Assembly (NCBI RefSeq): GCF_046630445.1
Contig: NC_092335.1
Span: 628,029,501-628,093,500, forward strand
Length of the DNA: 64,000 nucleotides
Direction: 5' to 3'
Origin: Rutidosis leptorrhynchoides
Taxonomy: Eukaryota; Streptophyta; Magnoliopsida; Asterales; Asteraceae
Part shown: piece by piece, positions 38,431-50,424 of the stretch
Layout of the letters: each line of letters starts with the position of its first letter
How positions within the stretch are numbered: the first letter of the stretch is position 1
The notes under the pieces: generated by a model
Told to the model about the DNA's origin: nothing
What the model saw: the letters and a program-made list of their open reading frames with translations, nothing else
Database searches by the model: none
Position numbers and translations under genes: made by a program

Positions 38431-38817
38431 ATTTGTTGACTGTTGATTGGTGTACACGTGTTGATTGGCGACGTAGGTGGTCATCTCCGGCCAGATCTGA
38501 TGTCGTAATTTCAGTTATTGTGCCCACAGTCAGTTGCTTTATTTGGATGATGGTGGTACGGTAATGGTGATGGTGGTTTTAACCTTATGTTAATGTTACT
38601 CACACAGACAGAAACACTCAAATTCGGTGGTTTACAAATCGAATCGAATCGGTGGTGAGTTAGTGTCAAAACCACCATCACCATTACCGTACCACCATCA
38701 TCCAAATAAAGCAACTGACTGTGGGCACAATAACTGAAATTACGACATCAGATCTGGCCGGAGATGACCACCTACGTCGCCAATCAACACGTGTACACCA
38801 ATCAACAGTCAACAAAT
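38431..38817. repeat. Perfect 150-bp inverted repeat (long hairpin)
   Basis: Left arm 38431-38580 and right arm 38668-38817 are exact reverse complements over 150 bp, separated by an 87-bp spacer (38581-38667). RNA transcribed through it would form a very long perfect stem. Outside the arms the symmetry continues in degenerate form (a shared GTCACGAACAG block at different offsets). No transposon ends or target duplication were recognised. Confidence 0.9.
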
Positions 38818-41323
38818 ATCTGTCTCACCGATATATTCCTTATGTTAATGTCACGAACAGTCAACAAACAGTCATCAGTTACTTTTCCGGGATTATGGAA
38901 TGCTGGCTCATGAATGGGTAGTGACCTTGTATTCATTACACTAGTCCTAAACGCTCCTGTCATAAGACATGTCACTGGGTAATGCGTTAGACTTGAAGAT
39001 TCTGAATAGACAGCAACGTCCCTTACCCCCGACGCCCGTGCAGTCTGACTACAGGCATACACGTTCAGACGGCTCATCCAATTGAGCGACTCGGTTGGGT
39101 GACGTATTAACATTCCACAAAGGTCTAAAATTTTTTAAGCATAATAGTATACAGGGTTTGCCATATTCGAGAGACGTAATGTGTTTCGATGCTTTCATAA
39201 ATGATTGGTTTTAAAAGATAGTTAGGCCCTTAAAAGAGTTCAACCTCAAAGAACACCATGGCCAAGTCAGGTTTGACTTCCATGAACACGTTCGGTTATC
39301 CTAACGGTCCAATTCTTTATGTGTTTAAACAAACAGTTCCTTAATTAACTAAGAATCCCTCAAGCGGGGTATAGGACCGAAGTTTAAATGCTTGGTGACT
39401 ACACTAGCATGATATAGGACCGACAATGTACTAGGGGTCTAGTTAGATGTTTCACTACGAAAGAGTCCTCAGTCGGAATCTAAGGCTTGGTGGACTTACT
39501 ACAACCGGTGTGCCTTAGTCAAACTTATATTGTATCCGATAGACTTCTCTTACCAAGGAGGCAAGGAGTGACACATATAGTGTACTCTGAATCGGGGATC
39601 GCGACTTCCCAATAACAGAGCCGATAACTACGTTCTATTAATTGGAAAAGCGATTGAGTTTAAAGCATAATCGGAAAGCATCTCGACAACATACACAAAC
39701 CATAATATTATTTCGGCATTATAACTTACTACATCATAGCATACACTAAAGATAACTACTCGCTAATCATGGCAACAATATCACAAGGCATGATAATGGA
39801 AGACATTATATAAAGACAAAGGATAGAAGTACCAGTAGATTAAACGAGTTCCGAATACAAAAGTGACAACTTCAAACTCCAGACCGCTCCTAATACAATC
39901 TTCGGCGTTCTTCTCCGGGTACTAGGTTTCCCGCACGGAGTCGAAGACCTTGAAACTATGACTAATATTGTAGAAAGAGAGAGAGAAAGAAGTGAATTGA
40001 AGTGTGCGTAAAAATTGATGACAAGGACCCTTTAGATAGAAGTGAAATTTGCCTGCAAACGGCTAGCAGGCCGTTTGGCAAGCCGTTTGTAGGGCCCGTT
40101 TGTAATGGTGGCCCGTTTTTTATGCCCGTTTGCTTGGCCCATTTGGCAAGCCATTTTCCATTGTGACAGGCCGTTTGGCAAGCCGTTTGGTCTGCCATGG
40201 TTTGTTGAATTCACTGGATCGTAACTTGATTTCCTTGATCGTAGCTTGGTTTCTTGTCTTTCGCCGTTTTCGCTCTAATTATTTTGATTCTTTTTGCACC
40301 GTCTTCGTAATTACTTGATCTTCAATTTTAACCGACGAAGCAGGTATTTTGGCGATAAAGCTCGGAACTTTATTGTTTTTGGGCTTTAATATCAGGGTGA
40401 AAACGTGACTTTTTAGCCGATATCAATAGCCCACCATGACGTGCATAAAAGAGTGATCTGTTACATCCTTATCATCGACTTTCTAAAATGACTAAAATAC
40501 TATCATCCATGACATATACTTTTTAGAAAGAATGAACCTAACATATTAGTTACTTGAATATTTGATTAATAATAAACTGCCAATTAATTAAATAAAACAA
40601 AAAATGACAAATAAAAGATCCGCTGCGTGAGCAACCCGACTGTGCTCTACAGGCTGTACTCCATCTTTCTTCCCCCTTTTTCTTTTGATTTGGAAGACGG
40701 CCGTTGCGTTTGGTTCGAAAGGCATGGTTTTCAGTATGTCTCCAGATAGGCCTCCCACTAGTCCGGCTTTTATTAGGAATAAGACGCCCTCACAAAGTAA
40801 CACATAAAAATTTGACCTCTTTATTAGAAATAAGACGCCCTCAAAATATTGACGATCCCACAAAGAATTTTTCAGTGCATTTTCATTTTAATTGAAATGT
40901 CCAGAAATAGTATTCACCGTAGAAATAAGGTGGTCACGGGAGACTAGGCTAATGCGAATGTTCAATAAAAACGCAGGTCTCCACAAAGTTGTAAGAACAT
41001 GTATGGGAGCTGACACTTTCAAGTGCCGGAAGGTGAAGGAAGTTTGGTACTCTTGAATAAAAGTGACTAACAAAGACGAAGCTTAGTGAAGGCAGGAAAG
41101 GGCTTTTGGGCCCCCAAAAACTCATATGAAATGCTGACAACCTTCACCATTTTAGTCAGATTTTTTTCATATAGATTCCGATTTAGCTCATTCAAATTTC
41201 AAAATGTTGGTCACTTAAAGAGCTCAGAAGTTAATTAAATATAATAATGATCTCGACTGAACAATTTCAACCTATATAGAGATCCGGACCCCTTCAATGA
41301 ACAACTTCAACCTCCGTCATTAG
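38818..41323. other. Unassigned repetitive DNA
   Basis: No gene can be supported. The stretch at about 39240-39720 has the texture of retroelement LTR/leader sequence but no diagnostic ends. Around 40770-40850 a phrase ATTAG(G/A)AATAAGACGCCCTCA occurs twice. Short open frames have no recognisable similarity. Confidence 0.45.
40052..40200. repeat. Cluster of GCCGTTTGG-type repeats
   Basis: Degenerate units such as GGCCGTTTGGCAAGCCGTTTG recur about eight times within 150 bp, some as closely spaced pairs. The class is unknown; it may belong to an LTR leader. Confidence 0.55.
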
Positions 41324-41335
41324 TCACCGACACAA

Positions 41336-41434
41336 TTTTTTTTAAAGGCAAGATTCAAAATGTAGCCAATAAGGATTGAACCCGAGTCTCTTTCAGAAAT
41401 TTTCATGCATCCAATCACTAATCACTAGGTGGTG
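41336..41434 (-). mobile_element. tRNA-derived SINE with 12-bp target duplication
   Basis: Flanked by TCACCGACACAA (41324-41335) and TCACTGACACAA (41435-41446), one mismatch. Minus strand: A-box-like TAGTGATTGGATG, B-box-like GGGTTCAATCC, and 3' end TCTTGCCTTTAAAAAAAA shared with 31890-31990. About 99 bp. Confidence 0.8.
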
Positions 41435-41663
41435 TCACTGACACAACTAGACAAAAAGGGTCTACATTTTGACCACATAATATAACTAGATTGCATCGTT
41501 TATTTTACTATGAACATTACTTCACCAATAAAGTTGACCAAACATCTATACTTTATTAGTTAGGCATAGAAAATCAATTTGCTACATGACTTTTCACTAG
41601 GCTTGTTATGCTGATGAAACAGCACTATGTTACAACTGAGCTGCATTGTTCAAGAGGGGTTCT

Positions 41664-44600
41664 TTAGTCAAATGGGTCTATTCGATGATCGTGTTCGCTT
41701 GCCATTACCATTCCGGTGCAAAGACATGTTGGACACATCACCTGAATCAAACAGTTGCAGTAAACAATCATAATCATAATCATAAACTAACAAAACTGGC
41801 ACCAAAATATGGACTATGAAAGCCATCTGAAGTTTCATAAATGACAAGTTTTTAGTACCTTGCCTGCACCGGAACAGTTAAGACACCTTCGAGTAGTAGG
41901 GGCTCTTAATGGACGATCAGAAGCATTTGATACAGAAATCGGCTCTACGTTTACGCACACACCACTAGAAGAACAACGAGCGCAAGCCAAGTATCCTATG
42001 TTTTTGTATATGAACACCCTTGATTAAAAGTGTTACGATTGATATATAAGACTAATCATATAACGGTTTTAGGAGGGTAACTTTTAGACGGGCCGGATTA
42101 AATTGGCCTGAAACACTTTCTGGCCAAAAAATAGTAATTTTTATATAAAAATAACAATTAGTGTGTCAAACAATCAAACATCTTGTTACAAAAATTATAT
42201 TATTTCCTTCAAGCATCTGATTTGTTCAAATATATATGTATAATTTAGGAGAACTTAGTCCATAAATAAAAACCTAACCCAAATACAATTTGCATGGCAA
42301 CTTTCGCCCCATTCAACCCATTTTTTTAATACTATTATTCGTTACACCCATTAGTTGGGATTACCATCTTTAATATATAGTAATATATATGTGAGCCAAG
42401 GTTCGAGAACTCGGTTTTTGGGGAGTTCTCGACAACTTGGGAGAACTCGGATGTTGACTTACGTTGACTTTTAGTTTTTAATATAGATATATGTTCTAAT
42501 ATATCTAATAGACTTTGACAAATTTGCCAGAGTTTCTTTTACCAAATTTCCTAGTTTTTGACCGACTTGCCGATTTTTTGACCAAGTTGCCGAGTTACAG
42601 AGTTGTCCGAGAACTCCCGAGTTGGCCGGAAACTTGGTCGTTGACCGAGTAATTGACTGAGTTGGCACCGAGAACTCGGCTGATGATCGAAACCGAGAAC
42701 TCCCCCAAAACTCAGAGCTTTACAACACTGAAATGTGAGCCCAAGGTTTCAAAACTCGCTATTGGGGAGTACTCGATCGGGACTTTTTAGGGAGTTCTCG
42801 GCAACTCGGGGAGTACTCATATGTTGACCAAATTTGACTTTGACCGATCTGACCGAGTTTTGACGGATTTTATTTTCCGTGTAATCCCGAGTTTTGGCCC
42901 GAGTTATGTTCCGAGTCTTGACCGATTTCTGAGTACTCATCGGGTAATTCCGAGTTCTGCAACACCGTGTGAGCCAAGAGTGAAGAATGCTTACCAGTTC
43001 CATGACAATACTTGCACCTTTTATTCTCTTGTTGTTTGACATTGTTGGCTTCAAGCAACATCAGAGTTGAAATTACACCCACAGCCCCACCCGAAAAAGA
43101 CGCCACTATCGGATCCACCTGACTGTAATACATGTATAACGTTTTCGTGTTATTTTCTGCTAAATATACAGCATACAATCGTAATGCATTTTTTGTATGA
43201 TCCCACACACCTCAGTTGCATAGGCAAATGCAGATTGCTGATGAAATCTTTATATGAAGTACCACCCACACCTAGTTTTAGCTCCAGCTGACATGAAAAT
43301 GAGTTTTCATGTTACAATTATAAATGTGATAGCTCATAATTATAATTGTGTAAAAAAGTGAACTTACAATTGGTGCAATCAGGCCACCAAAAACAATAAT
43401 TCCTGATATAAATGAAAAACTTGTCAAATAGAGCTGCTTCAATGTCTTTGGTGTCTAGTTAAAATAAGACGAAAAACAGTTAGTCAGTAAACTTATACTC
43501 ATTTATCAACAGGTATTAAATAGTTGACTACTGAGAGTAAATGCTCTACAATAATTCAGTAATTGGTTGTGAATGTTTAGAGGATTTCGCATACATATAT
43601 AGTAACAATGTAACATATTGGCTCAATCAAACTACTATAATCCAGTAACTGGTAATGTATATTAATCCTTTTGGCTTATAACAATGTTTGACCGTTTAGT
43701 ACAAGTGTTTTGACTATTTAGAAAATGTCAAAACCGCCCTTCAAAAATGGAAATGCAAGAATAAGTTAGTAGAAAAACAAATACCATCAACAAACTATAA
43801 TAATAAGCAACTAAGAAACTTTACCTTCATTAATTTGTGTATTACATCCTAATTTTCTTATGAAATATACCTAAGTTTCAACCAAATTACTCAAGACTTA
43901 AGAACTGATATGCAAGGAAAAGTCAAATTTACCACGGCAGGTAGAAAAGGAATCGAAGATGGAATGTCAGGCATCTCATTGTCCACATGGCTACTTTCAC
44001 CGACTTTTATGTTTTTTAAGCGTTGTTGCACTCGTAACCTCCTCACCTGCAAGTTTAACACATCATTTTCATCCCGTTAACAACCATTTTTTTGATAAAA
44101 AGTTACCAAAGGAAAATAGTTAAATAGTACATAATGATGAATAAAACTAATGCTTTGAAACGTAAAAGATCGTACCTCTTCCATGAGGAGAAAGATCTTA
44201 TTGCGCCTACTCCTTATATTATCCTGTATTTCCTTTGTTTCCATCTGAACAAAATCTTGAACAGTTTCTGGTCCTTCTATAATGCAAAAGTTGCTGCTTT
44301 CACATTCACAATTCACAATCCAAATTATAATAAACACCTTTGTTCTTGAGTTGGAATTTCACTGATAAATTATTTACAAGTTCTATAATATAAATACAGC
44401 ATCTGATTCATGTAACTATCGTAGTGAATCAATTTAGAATTTTAGTTTAAAATTAATAACTGTCAATCATGATTATGATCAAAACTAAGTTTGGTTACCT
44501 TACACAATGGCGGAAGATAGTGATACCTAGAGGGGTATAAGCGATTTAACGGGGGAAAAAAATTTACACTAAAAAAAAAAAAAATTTACCAAAAAATAAC

Positions 44601-45132
44601 GTTTTTTTTAGTGTTTGACCTGCTGACAATGAAAAGTTAATTGAATTTTTACACCCGCCCATCTGTATCCGGGTTCAAGTTCCGCCACTCACCTTACATC
44701 AGGTTATTTGAACAATTAGGTTACCTTATTATGAGATTGATTTATCATCCTCTAATTTCCATTTCAACAAGCATGATTTTATTTGTTAACTGCGGAGTAT
44801 TATAATTTCACACGGAATATTTTAATTGTTCTGTTCATAGTAAAATCAGAAATTTGACAACTATATGAGGTCTATATTCAGTTATCCCTAATTGTTATCT
44901 ACATATAGTATAATAAATTTATATACAGTGAAACGGACCTGGGAGCGTTATCGGTGGACGGAACGGAACCGGAAACGGTTGGAGCGTCATCTGAGGAAGA
45001 ACGGGTGATTGAAGGTCGCCGGTTAGGGTTTAGATATCTTAATTGAATTGTGGATTTAGATGAACTAATAGTGATTGAATTTTTATTGATAGAGGATGGA
45101 TGAAGGTAGCATTTTAGATAAATGGAAGTCAT
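41664..45132 (-). CDS. OR-like: ORANGE / ORANGE-LIKE plastid DnaJ-type zinc-finger protein
   Basis: Eight exons on the minus strand: 44939-45132, 44176-44293, 43933-44046, 43368-43454, 43211-43287, 42995-43122, 41859-41995 and 41664-41741, giving 310 aa with an unbroken frame. Residues 1-64 are Ser/Thr-rich and basic, fitting a chloroplast transit peptide. Then comes the conserved block FCIIEGPETVQDF with EIQDNIRSRRNKIF. Two membrane segments lie at about 151-171 and 200-220. The C-terminal zinc region has four CxxC pairs: CKYC (233-236), CARC (244-247), CLNC (277-280) and CPTC (288-291), ending DPFD. ORANGE proteins are plastid chaperone-like factors that stabilise phytoene synthase and promote carotenoid accumulation and chromoplast formation. 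Lacking the J-domain is normal for the family. Whether it is the OR or OR-LIKE paralogue is not settled. Introns 1 and 6 carry MITEs. Confidence 0.95.
42398..42733. mobile_element. AACTCGG-rich MITE, copy 1, in OR-like intron 6
   Basis: Begins AAGGTTCGAGAACTCGG and ends near TTTACAACACTGAAA, with many CCGAG/CTCGG motifs in both orientations. It is bordered by TGTGAGCC at 42390-42397 and 42734-42741. The family looks hAT-like from the 8-bp flanking repeat; the terminal inverted repeat is weak. Confidence 0.6.
42742..42967. mobile_element. AACTCGG-rich MITE, copy 2, adjacent to copy 1
   Basis: Related to the preceding element (start AAGGTTTCAAAACTCG, end GAGTTCTGCAACACC). It is bordered by TGTGAGCC at 42734-42741 and 42968-42975, so the same 8 bp occurs three times around two elements. 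Its right border is 20 bp from exon 6. Confidence 0.6.
44505..44690. mobile_element. hAT MITE in OR-like intron 1 with perfect 8-bp target duplication
   Basis: 186 bp, flanked by ACCTTACA at 44497-44504 and 44691-44698. It starts CAATGGCGGAAG and ends CTTGAA-type GTTCCGCCACTC reversed ends, matching at TGGCGGAA. It has no coding capacity. Confidence 0.82.
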
Positions 45133-45937
45133 ATTATGATTTTGGATTCAGTTTCAAGTAGTGTTGATGTTATTATCTATGGATTAAGGTGTTTGAAGCA
45201 GAAGATTACAAGGAACACACTTTTTTTCTTCTTCTTTTCTTCCCTTTTTCTGGCAAAGAAACGAAACTTTATAACAAATCTAAATTTCAAAAACAGATAA
45301 AAGAAAACAAGATACGAAAAAGAAAAAAGCATCGGGACGAGACTCGAACAGTAAACAAGACCCCTAGAAGGAAACTACCTAACGCTAACTAGATCCAAGC
45401 CTCGTCATGCATCTAATGGACACATAATATACATTCGCAAGAATCAAACGAAACTAAAAATCATCTACCTTTAACACACAACAGGAACAACACCATAAAT
45501 CAATCACCGATGTTGTTGTTGTCGACACCACCATCCATCCACATTTGCCTTGAGCGAAAAGGTCGACTCGATTCTAACCCTGTCACCGGTAGAGCTTCCC
45601 GCCAAATATCACAAGGAACAGATGGGTAGCAATTTTAATGTATCTAAAATATCCTTACGATGACTTACAAGTTTCACAAGGGTTATTTTTGGTATAAAAG
45701 CTCAAATGATGGTGTAAGAATAAGTTTACATTGTGAAAATATCATCTCCTTTTAAATATAAGTATGCCATCAATTTAACAATGTGCCACCTAGTGTAATC
45801 ATAACATTTTTCTTCTCATCACATTATATTTAACTTGTATCCTTGACATATCCTTCACCACTAAATAAACTCACCTAAATTAATTAACTAATACAACTTT
45901 AATTGCATATGGTATAAACAAATAAAAACACACACAT
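45133..45937. other. Upstream flank of the OR-like gene
   Basis: Contains the 5' UTR and promoter of the minus-strand gene, but no motif stands out enough to name. The open frame at 45189-45392 is lysine-rich low-complexity sequence without similarity. Confidence 0.45.
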
Positions 45938-45949
45938 CCATTCTTAATT

Positions 45950-46151
45950 TTTTATTTTTTTTAACAGTGATTTTTTGGCATCAGTAGATTATTTGTTTCA
46001 ACGACCCTCATCATTTGCACGTAACACACACGTTCGGGCGGAAAACCGAACCCGATCGACGGTACCCGAGAACACATCCATTCGGGCAGTGTTCTGGATA
46101 GAGGTCCGTGAACGAATCCGATAAAACCTCCTATATGGTCAATATATACCA
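45950..46151 (-). mobile_element. 5'-truncated SINE, family of 3040-3386, with 12-bp target duplication
   Basis: Flanked by CCATTCTTAATT at 45938-45949 and 46152-46163. The body matches 3065-3235 (shared CATTTGCACGTAACACACAC and CCGAACCCGATCGACG blocks) and has an A-rich 3' end on the minus strand. It lacks the B-box region present in the intron-1 copy, so the copies differ in 5' extent. Confidence 0.85.
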
Positions 46152-46163
46152 CCATTCTTAATT

Positions 46164-46831
46164 ATGCTTCATATTCACTTGAAGCAGCATGTTGATGGGA
46201 TTGGCTTTAGGAAGAAGGTGGCTAGTATTGGAGTTAATCTTAGGCAGTAAGATTGCGGTATCAATAGTAGTAGTCTAATATTTTTAGGAGTTTTTTAATG
46301 GTAACTGATAATTAATCGTTGATTAACTTTTAATGATTAATGAATTCACTACTTTAATGCAGGCCTGACTCAACGCTAGAGGGCTCGGGGCCAGTTTTTT
46401 AAGGGCTTAAAAATATGTATGGAAAGGCTCAAAAAATATATAGTTGTTCGCATTTAACCTGTTAGCCCTTTCAGAAAATATATCCCGTAAAAATATAGAG
46501 AACATTATTTAAAAATACATTGAACTTTTACTAAATTTTTATTGTATGCATTCAACTTTCAGATTTTATATTATATGCATTTAACTTCTAAATCTCTACT
46601 ATTGTATGTATTTAACATGTTATAACATGTAAATTTCGAGTCAACTACTGGAAAAAATTACATCATCAGTCTCTCATGTTTGTCAGATATGACATGTTAA
46701 TCATTTATATTTACTTTTAATCTCATTGGCCCCTCATCTTCAACAAACTTCATCTTAAAAATAAGCAATCTTCAACAAACTTCATCTTAAAATTAAGCAA
46801 TCCCAAACACGAGGTTTCATTTTAAGAACGA
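46164..46831. other. AT-rich intergenic
   Basis: No gene. A 32-bp direct repeat (CTTCAACAAACTTCATCTTA core) occurs twice in tandem at about 46737-46802. Confidence 0.5.
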
Positions 46832-47428
46832 TCTTACACTAAGATAATATTACCAATATAACTAATAGACAAAATTTGTCTTATTTGTTATGAATAGTAC
46901 TATTCAATTTTTTATTTTTTACAAATCTAACCCCTAATTTCCATTAAAATACAAATCGAACACCCCACTTTATACCTATATTCTAACCCCCTAACTTCCA
47001 TATACAAATCGAACCCCCACTTTATACCTATATTCTAAATTATTATTTATCCCATCACTAACACCAAAAATACTGAATAATAACACCCACCACGCTTTAC
47101 CGACTTGTACACTGCTCTCAAACAGTAGGACCCACATAGGCCACCACTGTGCTACATTTTTTTTTTGTATCCAACGATAAAAGAAACAACTTTCTTAAAA
47201 GGAACAACCCTTCAATGCTACTAAAAGATGTCGAAAAACATTATTTTTTACAAAATAGATCAACTAACTTTAACGCTAAAAGAAGCAACTTTCACAAAAG
47301 GAACAACCCTTCAATGTTAGATGTCGAAAAAAATTCTTTTTTACAAAATAAATCCACAAAAGAAAAGATTTTTTTTCAACTAGCATTCAAAACGGAGCCC
47401 CGGCATAAAGCGAGGGCTCCGCAACTAG
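46832..47428 (+). mobile_element. Probable non-autonomous Helitron
   Basis: The 3' end is convincing: a hairpin GGAGCCC...GGGCTCC (about 47394-47420) is followed four bases later by CTAG (47425-47428), then T. The proposed 5' end TCTTACACTAAG at 46832 lies after an A, giving insertion between A and T, but this end is a guess. It has no coding capacity. It contains an imperfect tandem duplication of about 90-100 bp (about 47172-47262 and 47269-47352; GGAACAACCCTTCAATG in each copy). Confidence 0.5.
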
Positions 47429-48602
47429 TTAAGAACAATTTTCAAAATGAAGTTTCAATTTACTATAACACAACAACCTATACAAAATATCCTTAAAATC
47501 ACGTTTTTCTCATCTTCGGTAAAATCTTCATTCTACGCATCCCAAATTAACAAAATGAATATTACTGAGTACAAAATCTGTAACCTTAAAATTAATAACC
47601 CTAAAATAAAAGGACCCACTTTGTCTTAGAATTGCAGAAGTGAATCGACGGATGAAGTGAAATTTATGTGGTAGCGGTGGTGAAGAACTGAAGAATCGAC
47701 TACCTGAATGGCAGCAATCACCGAAACGCACTTCTAAAGTGAGCCAATTTTGGTGCGTAAAACAGATCAATTCCACCGGCCTACTCGTTTACGTCGTCGG
47801 CAGAAGTGAATCGACGGAAGAAGGGTTTTCAGATCTGGTGGTGGTGGAGGGGTTTTCGGATCCGGCTTCTTCATTATCGGGGTTTCCAGATCCGTAATTT
47901 AAGCTTCTACTCATCATTTTTTGTGTAAAGTTAAATTGAAACGTGAATGTGCAAATGATTTCATGTTCCTGTTTGAATAAAAGTATAGCTATAATCCTTT
48001 TTTTTATAACTCGCGAATTCGCGAGATTACACATCAAATTCTTTTATGGAATGAAATCTGTCAAGTTTATTGATATTTTTTTTTTTGACATTAGTTTGGG
48101 ATCACCGGGGACTTAACCATCCACGCAACCATCTCTCGTAGTTACATAACCCGCTCACAACTACTGCCCTGGAGGAAATCCGAATCAATCCGAGGGCATG
48201 GCTGATAAACTGCCATCCCACTGCCTCCACACTAAGCCAAAGGCGACCTGGGTGGTGGATACTAATTGCAACCGGTTTTGTTCATTGTTTTTGTGACAAT
48301 TTGAGTGTACTGTTAATGCAAAAATCGTGGCCAAAATGAAAATACAATCGAATTGTAATAGAACGAATAAGATTATGATACGCAAACCTTCTCGGTTATG
48401 CTTTTTTCACGTAACAAGAAATAATACTCCAAAAAATTAATAATCAAATCTACCTTGAGTTACAATCATGCGTCTCTTTTAAACTAATAAAATAAGAATA
48501 ATATAAGGTAACTACATTTTAGCAAAAACATAAAAGGGATTATTACCAAAATGCCCTTTTTTGAAGCATGTTGACTGACAGCCCTTAAAAAAAAAGTTGA
48601 CA
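47429..48602. other. Intergenic left of the MULE/ULP1 region, with a possible SINE
   Basis: A GCAGAAGTGAATCGACGGA phrase occurs twice (about 47635 and 47802). At about 48072-48260 there is a SINE-like segment on the minus strand (TTGGCTTAGTGTGG as a possible A box, A tail at 48072-48086), but no target duplication was found. No gene is supported. Confidence 0.45.
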
Positions 48603-48690
48603 ATTTGCCCTCGCAAGGCGCAAGACTCCTTGCGTCCTTGCGACCTTGCGTCTTTGCGACCTTGCGACATTGCGACCTTGCGTGTTTCCT
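48603..48690. repeat. CTTGCG repeat array, 5' flank of the ULP1 gene
   Basis: Tandem CCTTGCGTC/CCTTGCGAC units, mostly one orientation, beginning with GGCGCAAGACTCCTTGCG. It ends about 290 bp before the start codon. Confidence 0.85.
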
Positions 48691-49202
48691 TAAAAGAACT
48701 AGTTAAATGAAACTTTTGCGTTCACTGTTCCCTTACAACCACAATCATACGCAAACTGCTCTCTGGTGCCCTTTCGCTCGTCACTCGCAAGATCGTCATC
48801 AAGCTTGCTTACGTTCTCCCAAACACTCGCAAATCACTCGCAAAATCATCATCATCATCCTCACCTCATCCTCCTCACATCTTCATCCTTACTAGGTCAT
48901 CTTCATCCTTCCATCTTCGATCTTCCCGAGCACAAGCGAGCTTCTACGCCACCAACATCATCGAATCACCATCATCGCTCACTATGTCTCAAGAACAGGT
49001 TAGATTTCTTAGATCTATGTTATATTATTCATCGATCTACTTTCGAGTTCTTATATTTATGTGCTAAAACAAAGTTTTAGCACGCCAACTGTTCGATAAA
49101 ATGTGTCAACGAAATGTGTTTGTATTTTGTCTTTTTGTTTGTATATTATTGATATCGCTTACGATACCCAGGTATTTTTGCTAGATTTAAGTTGTGTAAC
49201 TC

Positions 49203-49425
49203 TGTTGATATATAGACGCAAGACAATCCTTGCGTCTTTGCGTATGCCTCACATTGTACGCAAGGTGATATTTGCGTCTTTGCGTATGGTATAAGTTTAA
49301 CTTTGCATATGCACCTAAGGTAGACCTTGCGTCCTTGCGGCTCGTGTATAGGTTACGCAAGGTTCACCTTGCGTCCTTGCGTCTCGAAAACCCATACGCA
49401 AGTTATTTCTTGCGTCCTTGCGCCT
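49203..49425. repeat. CGCAAGG/CCTTGCG hairpin array in intron 1
   Basis: Four to five units of the form ACGCAAG-N(6-8)-CTTGCGTC-CTTGCGTC separated by short unique spacers. It lies wholly within intron 1 (48999-49462). Confidence 0.88.
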
Positions 49426-50424
49426 GTGTGATTTTCTTCTGATGTTCTTCTGACTTTTATAGGGCTATGTGGAAGGTAAATTGACCATGAAGAATATGTT
49501 GACCGTGATTCCTCAGGTCAAGAAAATGTTGACTGTACAACAAGAAAAACTATTTAGAAGTACATGCTTTGGTCCCTGGTTAGATCTTTCATACACGGGT
49601 AATGATCCTGGACTAGTACATGCCATGCTCCAACGGAAATGTGAGCGTTCATCAAAATTGGATGCTAGTAAGTACCCGGAAGAGCAACAAGATATATGGT
49701 TTCATTTTTCTCCTAATTTTATGATTAGATTTGGTCGGCGTGAATTTTGTTTAGTCACCGAATTTTTGTTTGGTAGCCGGACGGACATGGCACATTACAT
49801 CCCTCGAAATTATGAATCTAAGACCGCACCCATTAGACGGCGTTGTTTTCCAGAGCGTGCCGATGCCAGCAACATTTTGGTTAGTGATATACAAAACATC
49901 CTTATCAAAAAACAAGGTGATGTAAAGGTTCCCAAGGTTAGTGACGATGATATCGTTCGACTAGCTATAATTTTGATCGTAGAGAGAGCGTTTATGGGGA
50001 AGCAAGGGCAACATATTGTTAGTAAACAGTTTCTATGGTTGGTTGAAGATTTCAATAAGGTGAACGCGTACCCATGGGGGTCTCGTATTTGGGATGCTAC
50101 TTACTCAGCGGTTAGCGAAGGTTTTGAGGTTCGAGAAAACCAATTAGAGAGTGGGGGTGGAAAGGCGTACACTTTGGCTGGTTTTATGAGGGCATTTAAG
50201 ATTTGGATCCTCGAGGCATACCGTCGTACCATTAAGAGTTTTGCAACCAAAACTGACAAGGATGGAGTACCAAGAGCTTTATTTTGGAAGCGTTCATCTG
50301 CTGAAACCTTTACAGTGTCTGACTACCTAAAGCTTTTACATATAATGGTTAGTTAATGAATGCAATTGCTTTTTATATAGTGTATATACAGCAGTTTATG
50401 TTTGATCTGATCAGTTTAATGTAT

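Noticed and set aside
47789-48037. Minus-strand 82-aa frame with a Ser/Asn/Pro-rich end.
   Set aside because: No domain, no supported splice continuation; it could be a first exon but nothing confirms it.
48072-48260. A confident SINE call.
   Set aside because: A tail and an A-box-like word are present, but the B box is weak and no target duplication was found; noted only within the intergenic entry.
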